Origin: Firmicutes bacterium UBA5774
GTDB taxonomy: Bacteria > Bacillota > Clostridia > Peptostreptococcales > Anaerovoracaceae
DNA: 33,871 nucleotides
Reading direction: 5' to 3'
NCBI GenBank assembly: GCA_002418625.1
Contig: DIEM01000052.1
Span: 10,125 to 43,995, forward strand
Made by a program: the position numbers and the translations under genes. Below the pieces are notes generated by a model, which made no database searches, was not told where the DNA came from, and saw nothing but the letters and a program-made list of their open reading frames with translations. Below are positions 1 to 9,700 of the stretch, in pieces; positions within the stretch are counted from its first letter, which is position 1; each line of letters starts with the position of its first letter.

Positions 1-1059
1 CAGCGTGTCGTCTATTCCGGACGCCAGGATCGCCCCGACAATATCGGAACCTACATGGCCCGCAATATTGGGAAGCAGATAGACGGGTGCTTCAGGGCAA
101 ATGGCCAGTCCGAGTTCTCCGGCCCGAAGCTCCGCAGAGGCACAGAAAACAGGGACAAACGGCGACCGGGCAAGCTGCTGCGGATCGACCCCGATAAACA
201 GATGGCTCATAGTCGTATTGCCTACGGCAGTCGCTTCCCGAATTTCTCCGGGCTCGATCCCGCTTCCCTCCGTCACATCCAGAATGATATCGTTAAAGCA
301 GCCTCTGACGCGATCCCTCAGGTTTTCCAAATTTCCGGGATCACTGACAATACTGTGGATCCTTGATATCACGTCGGCCCCATATGAATTTTGAGGATTG
401 GTCCTCGCTGAGACATCGATGCATTCTCCCGTATCCAAATCCCAAAGCATCCCGACGACAGTCGTCGTTCCTATATCAAATGCGATTCCGTAATTTCTGT
501 GTGATGTATCCCCTTCATCCAGCGCAATGATTCTTTTCCCATGTACCGTAGCGGTCAGCCTGCCTTCCGCTTTGCCAATCACTTCAGGCAATACGGCCAG
601 CAGATCCGGTTCGATAGTGCAGCCTCTCTCAGGCAATACGGATAGAAATCTTTCAAGGTCATCCCTCTGGTCGTAAAGGGACGGGGCCGGAACATCAACG
701 CAATATTTGCGGATGTCCGGAGAAAGCTTCATCCCTTCAGGCGGCATAACGATCATATTTTTCTTCCTGTTTCCGGCTGTATTGATGCGCGGGACCTGAA
801 TGCGCATGTCTCCGGTGATATTGAGACGGCAAGCCAGCCTGTAGCCTTGTTCCAGCTCTTTTTCAGTCAAAGCTGCAATCTCGGCGCTGTCGGGGACAGA
901 CACATGTCCGTCAATGATCCTGACCCGGCATTTTCCGCATCTGCCGCTGCCGCCGCAGTTCCCGTCTATCAGTACGCCGGCTCTCCGGGCGGCATCCATG
1001 AGACGCTCTCCGTCCGACGCTTCATATTCGATTTGTTCGGGCAAAAAAACGATTTTCAT
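1..1059 (-). CDS. Corrinoid protein reductive activase (2Fe-2S ferredoxin plus ASKHA ATPase), 3' part missing
   Basis: The gene starts at an ATG at 1059 behind an AAGGAGA ribosome site and stays open for 353 codons to the left edge, so its C-terminus is outside the window. Residues 1-90 form a plant-type 2Fe-2S ferredoxin domain with cluster cysteines C35, C41, C44 (CGGSGRCGKC) and C77. From about residue 190 a phosphate-binding motif (FDIGTTTVVG) opens an actin/Hsp70-like ATPase domain (ASKHA, the RACo/RamA-type DUF4445 family). Family members use ATP to drive one-electron reduction of inactive Co(II) corrinoid back to Co(I) on methyl-transfer proteins. It lies 30 bp after the MetH-activation-like gene and is the third gene of the same leftward operon, which fits a repair role for a corrinoid protein probably encoded further left. 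The family call is firm; the partner protein is inferred. Confidence 0.88.
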   Translation of the reverse strand, partial: MKIVFLPEQIEYEASDGERLMDAARRAGVLIDGNCGGSGRCGKCRVRIIDGHVSVPDSAEIAALTEKELEQGYRLACRLNITGDMRIQVPRINTAGNRKKNMIVMPPEGMKLSPDIRKYCVDVPAPSLYDQRDDLERFLSVLPERGCTIEPDLLAVLPEVIGKAEGRLTATVHGKRIIALDEGDTSHRNYGIAFDIGTTTVVGMLWDLDTGECIDVSARTNPQNSYGADVISRIHSIVSDPGNLENLRDRVRGCFNDIILDVTEGSGIEPGEIREATAVGNTTMSHLFIGVDPQQLARSPFVPVFCASAELRAGELGLAICPEAPVYLLPNIAGHVGSDIVGAILASGIDDTL

Positions 1060-1089
1060 TCCGTCTCTCCTTGCTGACCGTTCTATTTT

Positions 1090-1812
1090 CTAACGGTCCT
1101 TGGATTTTATTCGGCTGTGGCAGTATTCACAGCCCTTGCCGCCGGCCAGACAGGATCTGCAGCCATCCGGCGGCAGCCGCCCCGCGTTGTCGACTGCCAC
1201 ATGGAATCCGGCGCAGGATTTGAGCGGCAGCATGCACATGCTCCCTGTCAAGCTGACGCCGATGGCTTCGGCATCCAGCAGCCTGAAAAAATTCCCCATC
1301 TGCTCCACATCCATTCCATAAAAGCCCGGCCCGAACGGATCGGAAACAAACGAGCCCTCACGGCCTGCCGAAGCATCCTTTTCATGTTTGCAGATAAAGT
1401 CACGGAGGATATCCCTTCCCGCATCTATGTAAGCCGTGCCCCAGGCGTCCGCGTAGAATCTATCCAGCATCGAAGCCGATTCAATTTCAAAAGAACCCGC
1501 GGTGATGATAAATGCATATACCCTCGTGATATGCTCCGTTTCCATTTGCTCAAAAGCATTGCAAACAAATACCACAGGACCGATCCTGATGCTTCGGCCC
1601 GATATGACGATTTTATCAAACGCCGATACGACCGCCCGTATGCGAATGCTGTCACGCAGCTGCTCCCGAACCGCGATCCCTTGCCGCAGCATGGCGCCCG
1701 TCCTCGCGTTTTTCGCAGGATCGTCCCTGTCAAATCCACATATGGCTTTAAAATAGCCCTCGGCGATCTTGTCTGCACTTCCGGTGTCTATCGATATGAT
1801 TTCGTTGATCAT
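1090..1812 (-). CDS. Vitamin B12-dependent methionine synthase activation domain-like protein with C-terminal four-Cys motif
   Basis: This 240-residue protein starts at ATG 1812 behind AGGAG with 5 bp spacing. It resembles stand-alone copies of the MetH activation (AdoMet-binding) domain that accompany corrinoid methyltransferases. The SDPFGPGFYGM and MLPLKSCAGFHVAV stretches correspond to the conserved AdoMet/cobalamin-contacting part of that family. The C-terminus carries C218-x2-C221-x6-C228-x2-C231, a spacing suited to a zinc or iron-sulfur site and not part of classical MetH. It sits between the UroD-like methyltransferase (57 bp upstream) and the ferredoxin/ASKHA activase (30 bp downstream), so a role in reactivating or handling the methyl-corrinoid is the natural inference. 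No corrinoid-binding DxHxxG motif is visible, so it is not itself the corrinoid carrier. The function is inferred from family and context. Confidence 0.72.
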   Translation of the reverse strand: MINEIISIDTGSADKIAEGYFKAICGFDRDDPAKNARTGAMLRQGIAVREQLRDSIRIRAVVSAFDKIVISGRSIRIGPVVFVCNAFEQMETEHITRVYAFIITAGSFEIESASMLDRFYADAWGTAYIDAGRDILRDFICKHEKDASAGREGSFVSDPFGPGFYGMDVEQMGNFFRLLDAEAIGVSLTGSMCMLPLKSCAGFHVAVDNAGRLPPDGCRSCLAGGKGCEYCHSRIKSKDR

Positions 1813-1869
1813 GTCCGCTCCTGTGATCTGCTCAATATTGCCGCAGCAGCCGTCCCTCTTATCCTGATT

Positions 1870-3255
1870 TCATTCTACAACAGCCTTCTTGGCCGGACAA
1901 CATTTTCCGGCGTATTGTATGATTTCTCCGATCAGCTCTTCCCGATCCGGAATGATGGAGACCCACTTGATATCGCCATTGATGCATATCGCCGGCAGAT
2001 TGGCAAGCCCCATCTTCTTAGTACGCGCGATGTTCTCTTTTTTTGTATGCCTGTATTCGATATAATCCGCCACATCCTTGATTTCGTCGTATACGTCGGC
2101 AACGCTCTTGAGCATGTATGCGCATGCCGCGCATGTGTCCGAGTCCAATGTGAACACTTCGACCAGCACCTTGTCAAGGCTTCCGTAATCAGGAATGTCG
2201 ACCAGGATCTCCTCTGTGGCAGACTCGTAATTTTCGATCATGCTTCTGACGTCCCCGGGCCTTCTGACGGCTTGTCCGGCGGCGATCGTGTTTTCTGAAG
2301 GGATATTGTACGGCATGTCGCAGCCGGGGCTGATGATCAGATTGTGATGGTCTACGCTCTCCAAAAGATCAATGACATATTTCATATTATCCTTCTGATT
2401 GCCGTATAGCATGGTCGTGGTCAATGGAATATTCCCTTCTATGACGATATTATAGCGGTCTGTGATCGCTTTCGCAGCGGCCAGATCCACATTTTCATCC
2501 ACAGCGACACAATCCGCTCCAGTTTCGCACATGACACCGATTTGTCTTGTGGCATTGCCGCAGACAAAGAAGGAGGACATGGCGCCTTTGCTTCTTATGT
2601 AGTCGAATACCGCCTTGAAGGAATCCGACAGCATCGCTTCGAAATGCTTCGGCGATATCTGGCTTACCAGGGGATCGACAACAGCGATGATATCCATACC
2701 CGCTTCGGTATACAGGTCCGTCATCCTGCATCCGACCTCCGCGCAATATTCGACGAGCTCTCTTACATAATCGGGATCCTTGAGCATATCCATGAATATC
2801 CCGCTGCCGCGAAGATGGGACGCCAGCGTGAACGGTCCGCAGATCAGGCCGTAAAGCGCGACCTCATCGCCAACCTCAGCCTTCATTCGCTTCATGACAT
2901 CCAGCACGACCGGGATCCTGCCTGTATCGGCGGCAGGGATCCTGCAGGCGCAAGGGATCGTTTTCCCGGCGGCCAGCGGATGGGATTTCACAGACGGCGG
3001 GTTTTCCTTCGACCATAGCAGCTCGCACCCAAGGATCTCCGCTTCCAGCTGCAGATCAAAAACAACAGGCATGCCGTCAGGATCATATAGCCTTCTGGCT
3101 TCCATTAGAGATATGAACAGTTTGTCGGCATCCTTGAGCACCTCTTCCGCATCAAAGCCCTTCAGCTTTCCGGCATGCACCCCGGCGAACGGCACCCAGG
3201 GCACCTGTTCGGTGATCTCGTGTCTTAGTGTTTTCAGCAGCAATTCTTTACCCAT
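1870..3255 (-). CDS. UroD/MtbA-family corrinoid methyltransferase fused to a C-terminal thioredoxin-like domain
   Basis: I chose ATG 3255 because GGGAGG lies 6 bp upstream and the protein then begins like other family members (MGKELLLKTLRHE...VPWVPF); the frame is open for 93 more codons upstream but these look non-coding. The product is 461 aa. Residues 1-350 match the uroporphyrinogen decarboxylase/MtaA-MtbA-CmuA methyltransferase fold, a zinc-dependent family that moves methyl groups between corrinoid proteins and thiols or other acceptors. Candidate metal ligands are C232 (FVCGNAT) and C312 (SPGCDMPYN), 80 residues apart as in MtaA; the His normally two residues before the first Cys is Phe230. 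Residues from about 363 form a small thioredoxin-like domain with C375-A-A-C378 and a later LPA cis-Pro-like turn. The gene heads the operon with two corrinoid reactivation proteins. The substrate is unknown. Confidence 0.8.
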   Translation of the reverse strand: MGKELLLKTLRHEITEQVPWVPFAGVHAGKLKGFDAEEVLKDADKLFISLMEARRLYDPDGMPVVFDLQLEAEILGCELLWSKENPPSVKSHPLAAGKTIPCACRIPAADTGRIPVVLDVMKRMKAEVGDEVALYGLICGPFTLASHLRGSGIFMDMLKDPDYVRELVEYCAEVGCRMTDLYTEAGMDIIAVVDPLVSQISPKHFEAMLSDSFKAVFDYIRSKGAMSSFFVCGNATRQIGVMCETGADCVAVDENVDLAAAKAITDRYNIVIEGNIPLTTTMLYGNQKDNMKYVIDLLESVDHHNLIISPGCDMPYNIPSENTIAAGQAVRRPGDVRSMIENYESATEEILVDIPDYGSLDKVLVEVFTLDSDTCAACAYMLKSVADVYDEIKDVADYIEYRHTKKENIARTKKMGLANLPAICINGDIKWVSIIPDREELIGEIIQYAGKCCPAKKAVVE

Positions 3256-3461
3256 TACGGCAACCTCCCAATTAGGCCATGATTGAGCCTGCCAAGGCTC
3301 CCGCATCGCGACGGGCATATCCATGGCCGTTAAAATACCTGAAAGAATATGGTCTTTGACTGGTTTTCCCTTTAAATATAACACTTTTCCTGGTAATTTT
3401 TGTAATATTTTTTGCTTTGAAACACCAAAGCAACCTGACACGATCACAAACGTCTGGAAAT

Positions 3462-3490
3462 TTGCCATTTGCAGTGAATTGTGGTATAAT
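3462..3490 (+). promoter_or_regulatory. Sigma-A type promoter upstream of the cyclic glucan synthase
   Basis: TTGCCA at 3462-3467 and a perfect TATAAT at 3485-3490 are separated by exactly 17 bp, which matches the sigma-A consensus in 11 or more positions including spacing. The predicted start near 3497 leaves an untranslated leader of about 220 nt before the glucan synthase ATG at 3717. Confidence 0.65.
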
Positions 3491-3577
3491 ATGCTGCTAA
3501 TGTAAATATCCCGGCCTATATGATTTGATGTCATACAGTCTTGTGAAGGCCTCGGCCTGATTCGTTTTTTTATTCTA

Positions 3578-3598
3578 ATGATTATACGGCATAATCAT
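3578..3598. repeat. AT-rich perfect inverted repeat in the glucan synthase leader
   Basis: Two perfect 8-bp arms, ATGATTAT and ATAATCAT, flank the 5-base loop ACGGC, followed by CTTTTTCG. It lies about 80 bases into the predicted leader. It could be a protein-binding operator or a weak RNA hairpin; the AT-rich stem makes a strong terminator unlikely. Confidence 0.45.
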
Positions 3599-3716
3599 CT
3601 TTTTCGCGATTATAAATCAGTAATTGCAATTAGGTTTTATTGGTGTCTCAATGAACAGATACAGTTGGAATCGTTGGTCGATTTTCAGAAGCCAATTGTG
3701 AGAGGATGATTTTATT

Positions 3717-6700
3717 ATGGATATATACTTGATATTCTTGATTGCCGGCGTGGCACTGATCGCCTGCATTGTTGCAGTCCTATGGATCATATTGATCAGA
3801 TCGCAAAACAGGCGGAAATTAAATGTCGGGGATGCCGCGCTTTCCGGAGAGGATCTCGGCGAGCATGCCAAAAAGACCGCCATAGAGCATTCTATCTCAA
3901 AAAAAACCAATTTCCTGAACTGGCCCGTTCCTAGAATGAACGAAAGCTATAACTATATTCTATCGGTGTACCGGGACCTGAATGAAGACATCCAGAAAAA
4001 ATATACCGTTCCGCCTGCGGCGGAATGGCTGCTCGACAACTTCTATATCATCGAGGAGCAGGTGAAAGGGCTCCGGCGTGATTTGACCAAAGCCGACTAT
4101 TTTCGGCTGCCGGTTCTGAAAACCGGACCAATGAAAGGATATGCACGAATATTTGCCATTGCCGTTGAGCTTGTCGCGCATACGGACGGACAGATCGACG
4201 AAACGATCCTTTCGGACTACCTGAAGGCTTACCAGTCGCACAGCATCCTTCTCGACCGTGAGATCTTCGCGGTCCCGCTGGTTCTTCGGCTTGCGCTGAT
4301 AGAAAATATCCGGCATCTCTGTGAAAATATCAAGAATACGCAGACCCAGTGGCATAAGGCGGATGAAATTTTTGACAGCCTGCAATCGAACGAGGGCATC
4401 GACACCAGCCGGGTCGTCAAACTGTTCAAGGACAGCCTCAAAACCATGGACGAAGCCAATCCCCCGTTTATAGAGCATTTGTTCTACCGATTGAGGAGTT
4501 CAGGCCGAAGCTATACGGAAGTATTGCGCACCATGGATGAGAGCTTGATCAAATTCGTGGCGACGACAGAGCAAATCACACAAAAAGAGCACAATTTCCA
4601 GTCGGTGAATACGGTTTCAATGAGCAATTGCATCAGCAGCCTTCGCCATTTTGCGACGCTGGACTGGTCCGACCTATTCGAATCCGCAAGTTTTGTCGAG
4701 CAGATCCTGAAACGTGATCCGGACGGAACTTATCCGTTGATGGATCTCTATACCCGGAATTATTACAGAAGCAAAGTTGAAGAATTGTCTTCGGCCTATG
4801 GCGTTTCCGAGCTTTTTATTGCCAGGGAAGCGATCGAGCTCGCCCAGAAATTCCGGGAAAACCGCAGCTCGGATGATCCGGCGGATGCCGATAATTGCTG
4901 CCAAGGCCATGTAGGCTACTATCTCATTGGAAAAGGCGTTAAAATTCTGGAAGACAGACAGGAAAAAGTAAATCAATTCAAGTCCAAGGGCGCGCACATC
5001 GGTATAAAATCACCGGGAGCTGTTTATATTGGCTCGATCGGACTGATCACCCTGCTGGCAGCCGCCATAGCGGTGCAGTATACTGTTTTTTCGGCAGCTT
5101 CGCATCTGCTTCTATTGTCAGTGCTGACTTTTTTCGCGGTACTGGTCCCTGCTTCCGAGATCGCTGTGAATATTGTCAACTGGATCGTATGCAAAGCCTT
5201 GAAACCGGCTGTTTTCCCGAGAATGGAGCTTAAGGACGGTATCCCGGAGCGCATGGCCACAATTGTAGCCGTTCCGACGCTGCTGCCGGATGAAAAACGC
5301 GTCAAGGCACTTTTAAGCAATCTGGAAAGCCATTATTTGTCGAACAGGGAAGAAAACCTGTACTTTGCCCTGATCGGTGCTTTCAGGGATTCAGACTTTG
5401 CCAGCATGGAGGATGACGAAAAAATTGTCGGGGCTGCTTTGCGCGGGATCAGGGAGCTGAATGAAAAATATGCCTCGGGAGACAGGGATAAATTTTATTT
5501 TTTCCATCGGGAAAGTCAATTCAGCGAAGAAAACAACAAATGGTTCGGCTGGGAAAGAAAAAGGGGCGCCTTGATGGAATTCAACGAGCTGGTGCTAGGC
5601 TCGACAGAAACGAGCTTTGCCTATTCGTCCTCCGACGTTCCCCATTTTTCTAATGTGAAATATATCATCACGCTCGACAGCGATACGATCCTTCCGATGG
5701 GCATGGCAAAAAAAATGATCGGAACGATGGCCCATCCCTTGAACCGGCCGGTGATCGACATCCAAAGAAATATCGTCATCGAGGGGTACGGCCTGATGCA
5801 GCCCAGGATAGACGTTGAAAGCGAAAGCTCCAACAAGTCGCTCTTCTCGCAGATTTTTACGGGACAGGAAGGCCTTGATCCCTATGCCAACGCCATATCG
5901 GATGTTTATCAGGATCTGTTCGGCGAAGGGATCTATACAGGAAAGGGAATCTATGATCTGGAGGTTTTTCAAAGTGTTTTAAGAGATGCCATTCCGGATA
6001 ATTCCATACTAAGCCATGACCTTCTGGAAGGGTCTTATGTCAGGACCGGACTGGTGACGGATCTTAAATTAGTGGATTCCTATCCTTCAAAATACAATTC
6101 GTTCTCAGCCAGGCTGCACCGCTGGGTCAGGGGGGACTGGCAGCTTTGCACGCTTCTTTTCGGCAAGATTCCCGACAGAAGCCTCAGCCGGATCAAAAAT
6201 CCCCTTTCCTTGCTGTCCAGATGGAAAATGTTCGATAACCTGAGGCGAAGCATTGTCTCTCCTTCTCTTATGGTATTGGCTGCCCTGAGTTTCAGCATCC
6301 TGCCGGGCAATATTTTCTTCTGGCTCGGATTGCTTGTCATTGCGCAGGTGTTCCCGCTCATCATGGCATCGGCGGAATTCATATTTTCGGGCCGGTTCGG
6401 AAACAAAAGAACCAAACGCTATATGCCGGTGATGTTCGGGCTTAAAACAGTTTTTTTGCAGAGTCTTCTGAACTTCGTTTTCCTGCCGTACCAAAGCTGG
6501 CTGATGCTGGATGCCGTTTTGGTCACTTTGACACGCGTTTTCATCACGAAGAAAAATCTGCTGGAGTGGATCACGTCCGAGGATGTGGAAAAATACCAGA
6601 AGAATACCCAAGGCAGCTATATATCAAATATGCGGGCCTCACTTCTTGCTGCACCGCTTTATCTGGGTCTTTCGCTTGCCTTGAAGCCCGAAACGGCTGC

Positions 6701-9700
6701 CATAGGACTCGTGTTTTTCATTCTCTGGGCAAGCGCACCGTTCATCGCCTTTTGGATCAGCAAGGACCAGAAAGCCGAGGAACTCAAGCTTTCCGGGAAT
6801 GACCTGGAGGAACTGCGCAGGATCGCGAGAAAAACCTGGCGCTATTTTGAGGAATTCATCAATACCAAAGGCCATTATCTGGTCCCGGACAACTATCAGT
6901 CGGATCCTCCCAGAGGCGCTGCATACAGGACCTCCCCCACGAACATCGGACTGGGGCTGCTCTCAACTTTGTCTGCCAGGGATTTCGGATATATAGGCAC
7001 TTTTGAATTGATGACATTGATCGATAAAACGGTCTCGACTGTTGAAGGATTGGAAAAGTGGAACGGCCATTTGTTCAACTGGTATGATACCAGGACTTTG
7101 AAACCGCTCAGGCCAAGCTATATATCCACTGTAGACAGTGGAAATCTGGCATGCTATCTGATTACTTTGGAGCAGGGGATGAACGGCTATCTCAGCTCGC
7201 CTCTTGCAGATGTCAAGTTTTCGAATGGGATCAGGGATACATTGGCTTGCGCCGGGAAAGAAGGCTTTGCGGCGCTGAAGATATTCAACGGCATTAATGG
7301 GCTTTCTGACAAGGGGCCCATCGACCTGATTCTTTGGAACCGGACTTTGAATACGCTTTCGTCGGGCCACTGGATCGCCAATATGAAGGGGACCATCTGG
7401 AAAGCTAAAATAGAGCACATGATCCGCATGCTGAAAAATGAAATGATGGAATTTATGCCGTGGCTGGACATGCTCGAAGGCATGCCGGAGGATCTGCGGC
7501 AATTGGAGCCGAACGAAGCCATTGCTACCGGTGTCAAGGAGCTGTCGGCCATGCTTTACGAGAACACAGCATTGCAGGATTTGCCGGCGCTGGGCGCAAA
7601 AGCGGAGGCTCTTGTCGGGAAGCTGATCATGATCCTTCGAACAAGCGATGCTGAACACTTCCATGACGGATTGGCATGGCTGGAAGGTTTGGAAAAAGCG
7701 CTGGCCGGATCCATTGGGCGAACCAAAGCATTTATAGACACTTATAAAGCTTTGACCGGCAGGATCAGTAAATTGTCGGCGGCAATGAAATTTTCGCCAT
7801 TATACGATAAGAAGAAGCAATTGTTCTCCATTGGATATAATATTGAAGAAAACAAGCTGAGCAATTCCTACTATGACCTCCTTGCCTCAGAGGCACGACA
7901 GACCAGTTATATGTGCATTGCGCGGGGAGAGATCCCGTCATCTCACTGGTTCAAGATGGGCCGGAACCTGACGGTGGTGGATCATTACAAGGGCCTGATC
8001 TCATGGACCGGAACCATGTTTGAGTACCTGATGCCGCTGCTCATCATGAAAAGCTATAAAAATACACTGTTGGATGAGACTTATTCTTTCGTGATCAAAA
8101 GCCAGAAGAAATACGGACGGCAAAGGAATATGCCGTGGGGAACATCGGAATCCGGATTCCATTCTCTTGACAAGCATCACGATTACCAGTACAAGGCTAT
8201 CGGCGTTCCGTGGCTTGGGCTGAAAAGGGGCTTGATCGAGGATGCCGTGGCAGCTCCGTATGCGACGTTCCTGGCACTTCTTGCAGATCCCGAGGGAGCC
8301 GTCCAGAATATAAAATATCTGAAGAGGGAAGGTCTGGAAGGACCTTATGGATTTTATGAAGCAGCTGACTACACACCGGAAAGACTGCCCTTTGAAACAA
8401 AATGCTCGATCGTCAAAAGCTTCATGGCCCACCATCAGGGAATGTCCCTGCTGGCGCTTGACAACTGCCTGAATGCGGACATCATGCAAACGCGATTCCA
8501 TGCGGATCCGTCCATCAATGCCGCGCGGCTTCTCCTTCAGGAAAAGGTTTCGGAAAACATTGTGATCACCAGAGGCCTGAAAGCAAAGGTTGCGCCTTTC
8601 AAGGAGCCTGTTGCCAAGGAAATCAGCTCGATGCGCACGTTCAGCCGGCCAGATCCGGTACTGCCGAAAGCACATCTCCTATCCAACGGCAATTATTCCA
8701 TCATGATCACGGATCGCGGAACGGGATACAGCAAAAGCAAAATGGCAGCGGTGACACGGTGGAGAGCGGACAGCACACTGGACCCGTACGGGATGTTTTT
8801 CTATCTGCGCAATGCGGATACGGATGCCGTATGGTCCGCTGCCTACGCGCCGCTGAATGTCATGCCGGACAAATATGAAGTCGAATTTACAGCGGATAAA
8901 GCAACCTTCAGGCGAATGGACGGGCAGATCGAAACGAAAACCGAGGTCATAGCGACTTCAGGCGATAATGCCGAAATACGAAGGATCTCATTGAAAAATC
9001 TTGGCGATGATCCATGCGTCATCGAAGTGACCAGCTATTTTGAAATAGTCCTGGCGCCTCAGGCCGCAGACGAGGCACATCCGGCCTTCAGCAATCTGTT
9101 TGTCGAAACGGGGGTGCAGCCTGACAGGAAATGCATCATTGCAAACAGGCGGCCGAGATCGGAGACCGAAAAGTGTCTCTGGATCGCCAATGCTGTCGTA
9201 CCTGAGGGTGAAGTCTTCGGCGATATACAGTTTGAAACCGACAGGATCCAGTTTATCGGCAGAGGCCATGACACAAAAGATCCCATAGCGATGGAAAGCG
9301 GCAAATCGCTCTCCAATACCGCCGGGCCTGTCCTGGATCCTGTGATGAGCATCCGCGCAAGCGTTAGGGTCGAGCCGGGAAAAACAGCCCGGATATCGTA
9401 TGTGACTGTCGTCAGCGAAAGCAATGAACTTCTGAATTCGCTGGTCGAAAAATACGCAAGCCCGGATGCGGTCGAAGGTGCTTTCAGGCTTGCGCTCGCA
9501 AGAAGCAGGGTCGAGACAAATTATCTGGATCTCGATGTATCCGAAATAGAGCTCTACCAGAATATGATATCCGATATCCTGTTCATAAGCCCGGTGAGAA
9601 GAGCGAATCAGGAAATGATCCTCATGAATCATAAAGGCCAGTCCTCATTGTGGCGGTACGGCATTTCCGGAGATCTGCCGATCATCCTTGCAGTGCTTAA

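Larger units (their letters stand above)
3256..3716. other. 460-bp divergent intergenic region between the methyltransferase operon and the cyclic glucan synthase
   Basis: This gap holds the start signals of two divergent transcription units. A near-ideal rightward sigma-A promoter lies at 3462-3490, and an AT-rich dyad at 3578-3598. A small perfect hairpin (GAGCCT, loop GCCA, AGGCTC) at 3285-3300 sits just upstream of the methyltransferase ribosome site. A leftward promoter is not obvious; the best leftward -10-like element is a TATATT around 3376-3384 with a poor -35. No recognisable riboswitch (in particular no cobalamin box) was found by eye. Confidence 0.5.

Noticed and set aside
1117..2298. 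A 393-codon plus-strand reading opposite the methyltransferase operon
   Set aside because: No ribosome site or recognisable domain; the minus strand carries three well-supported genes.
3256..3534. In-frame N-terminal extension of 93 codons for the methyltransferase
   Set aside because: A strong ribosome site stands right before ATG 3255, the family N-terminus begins there, and a good divergent promoter lies inside the extension.
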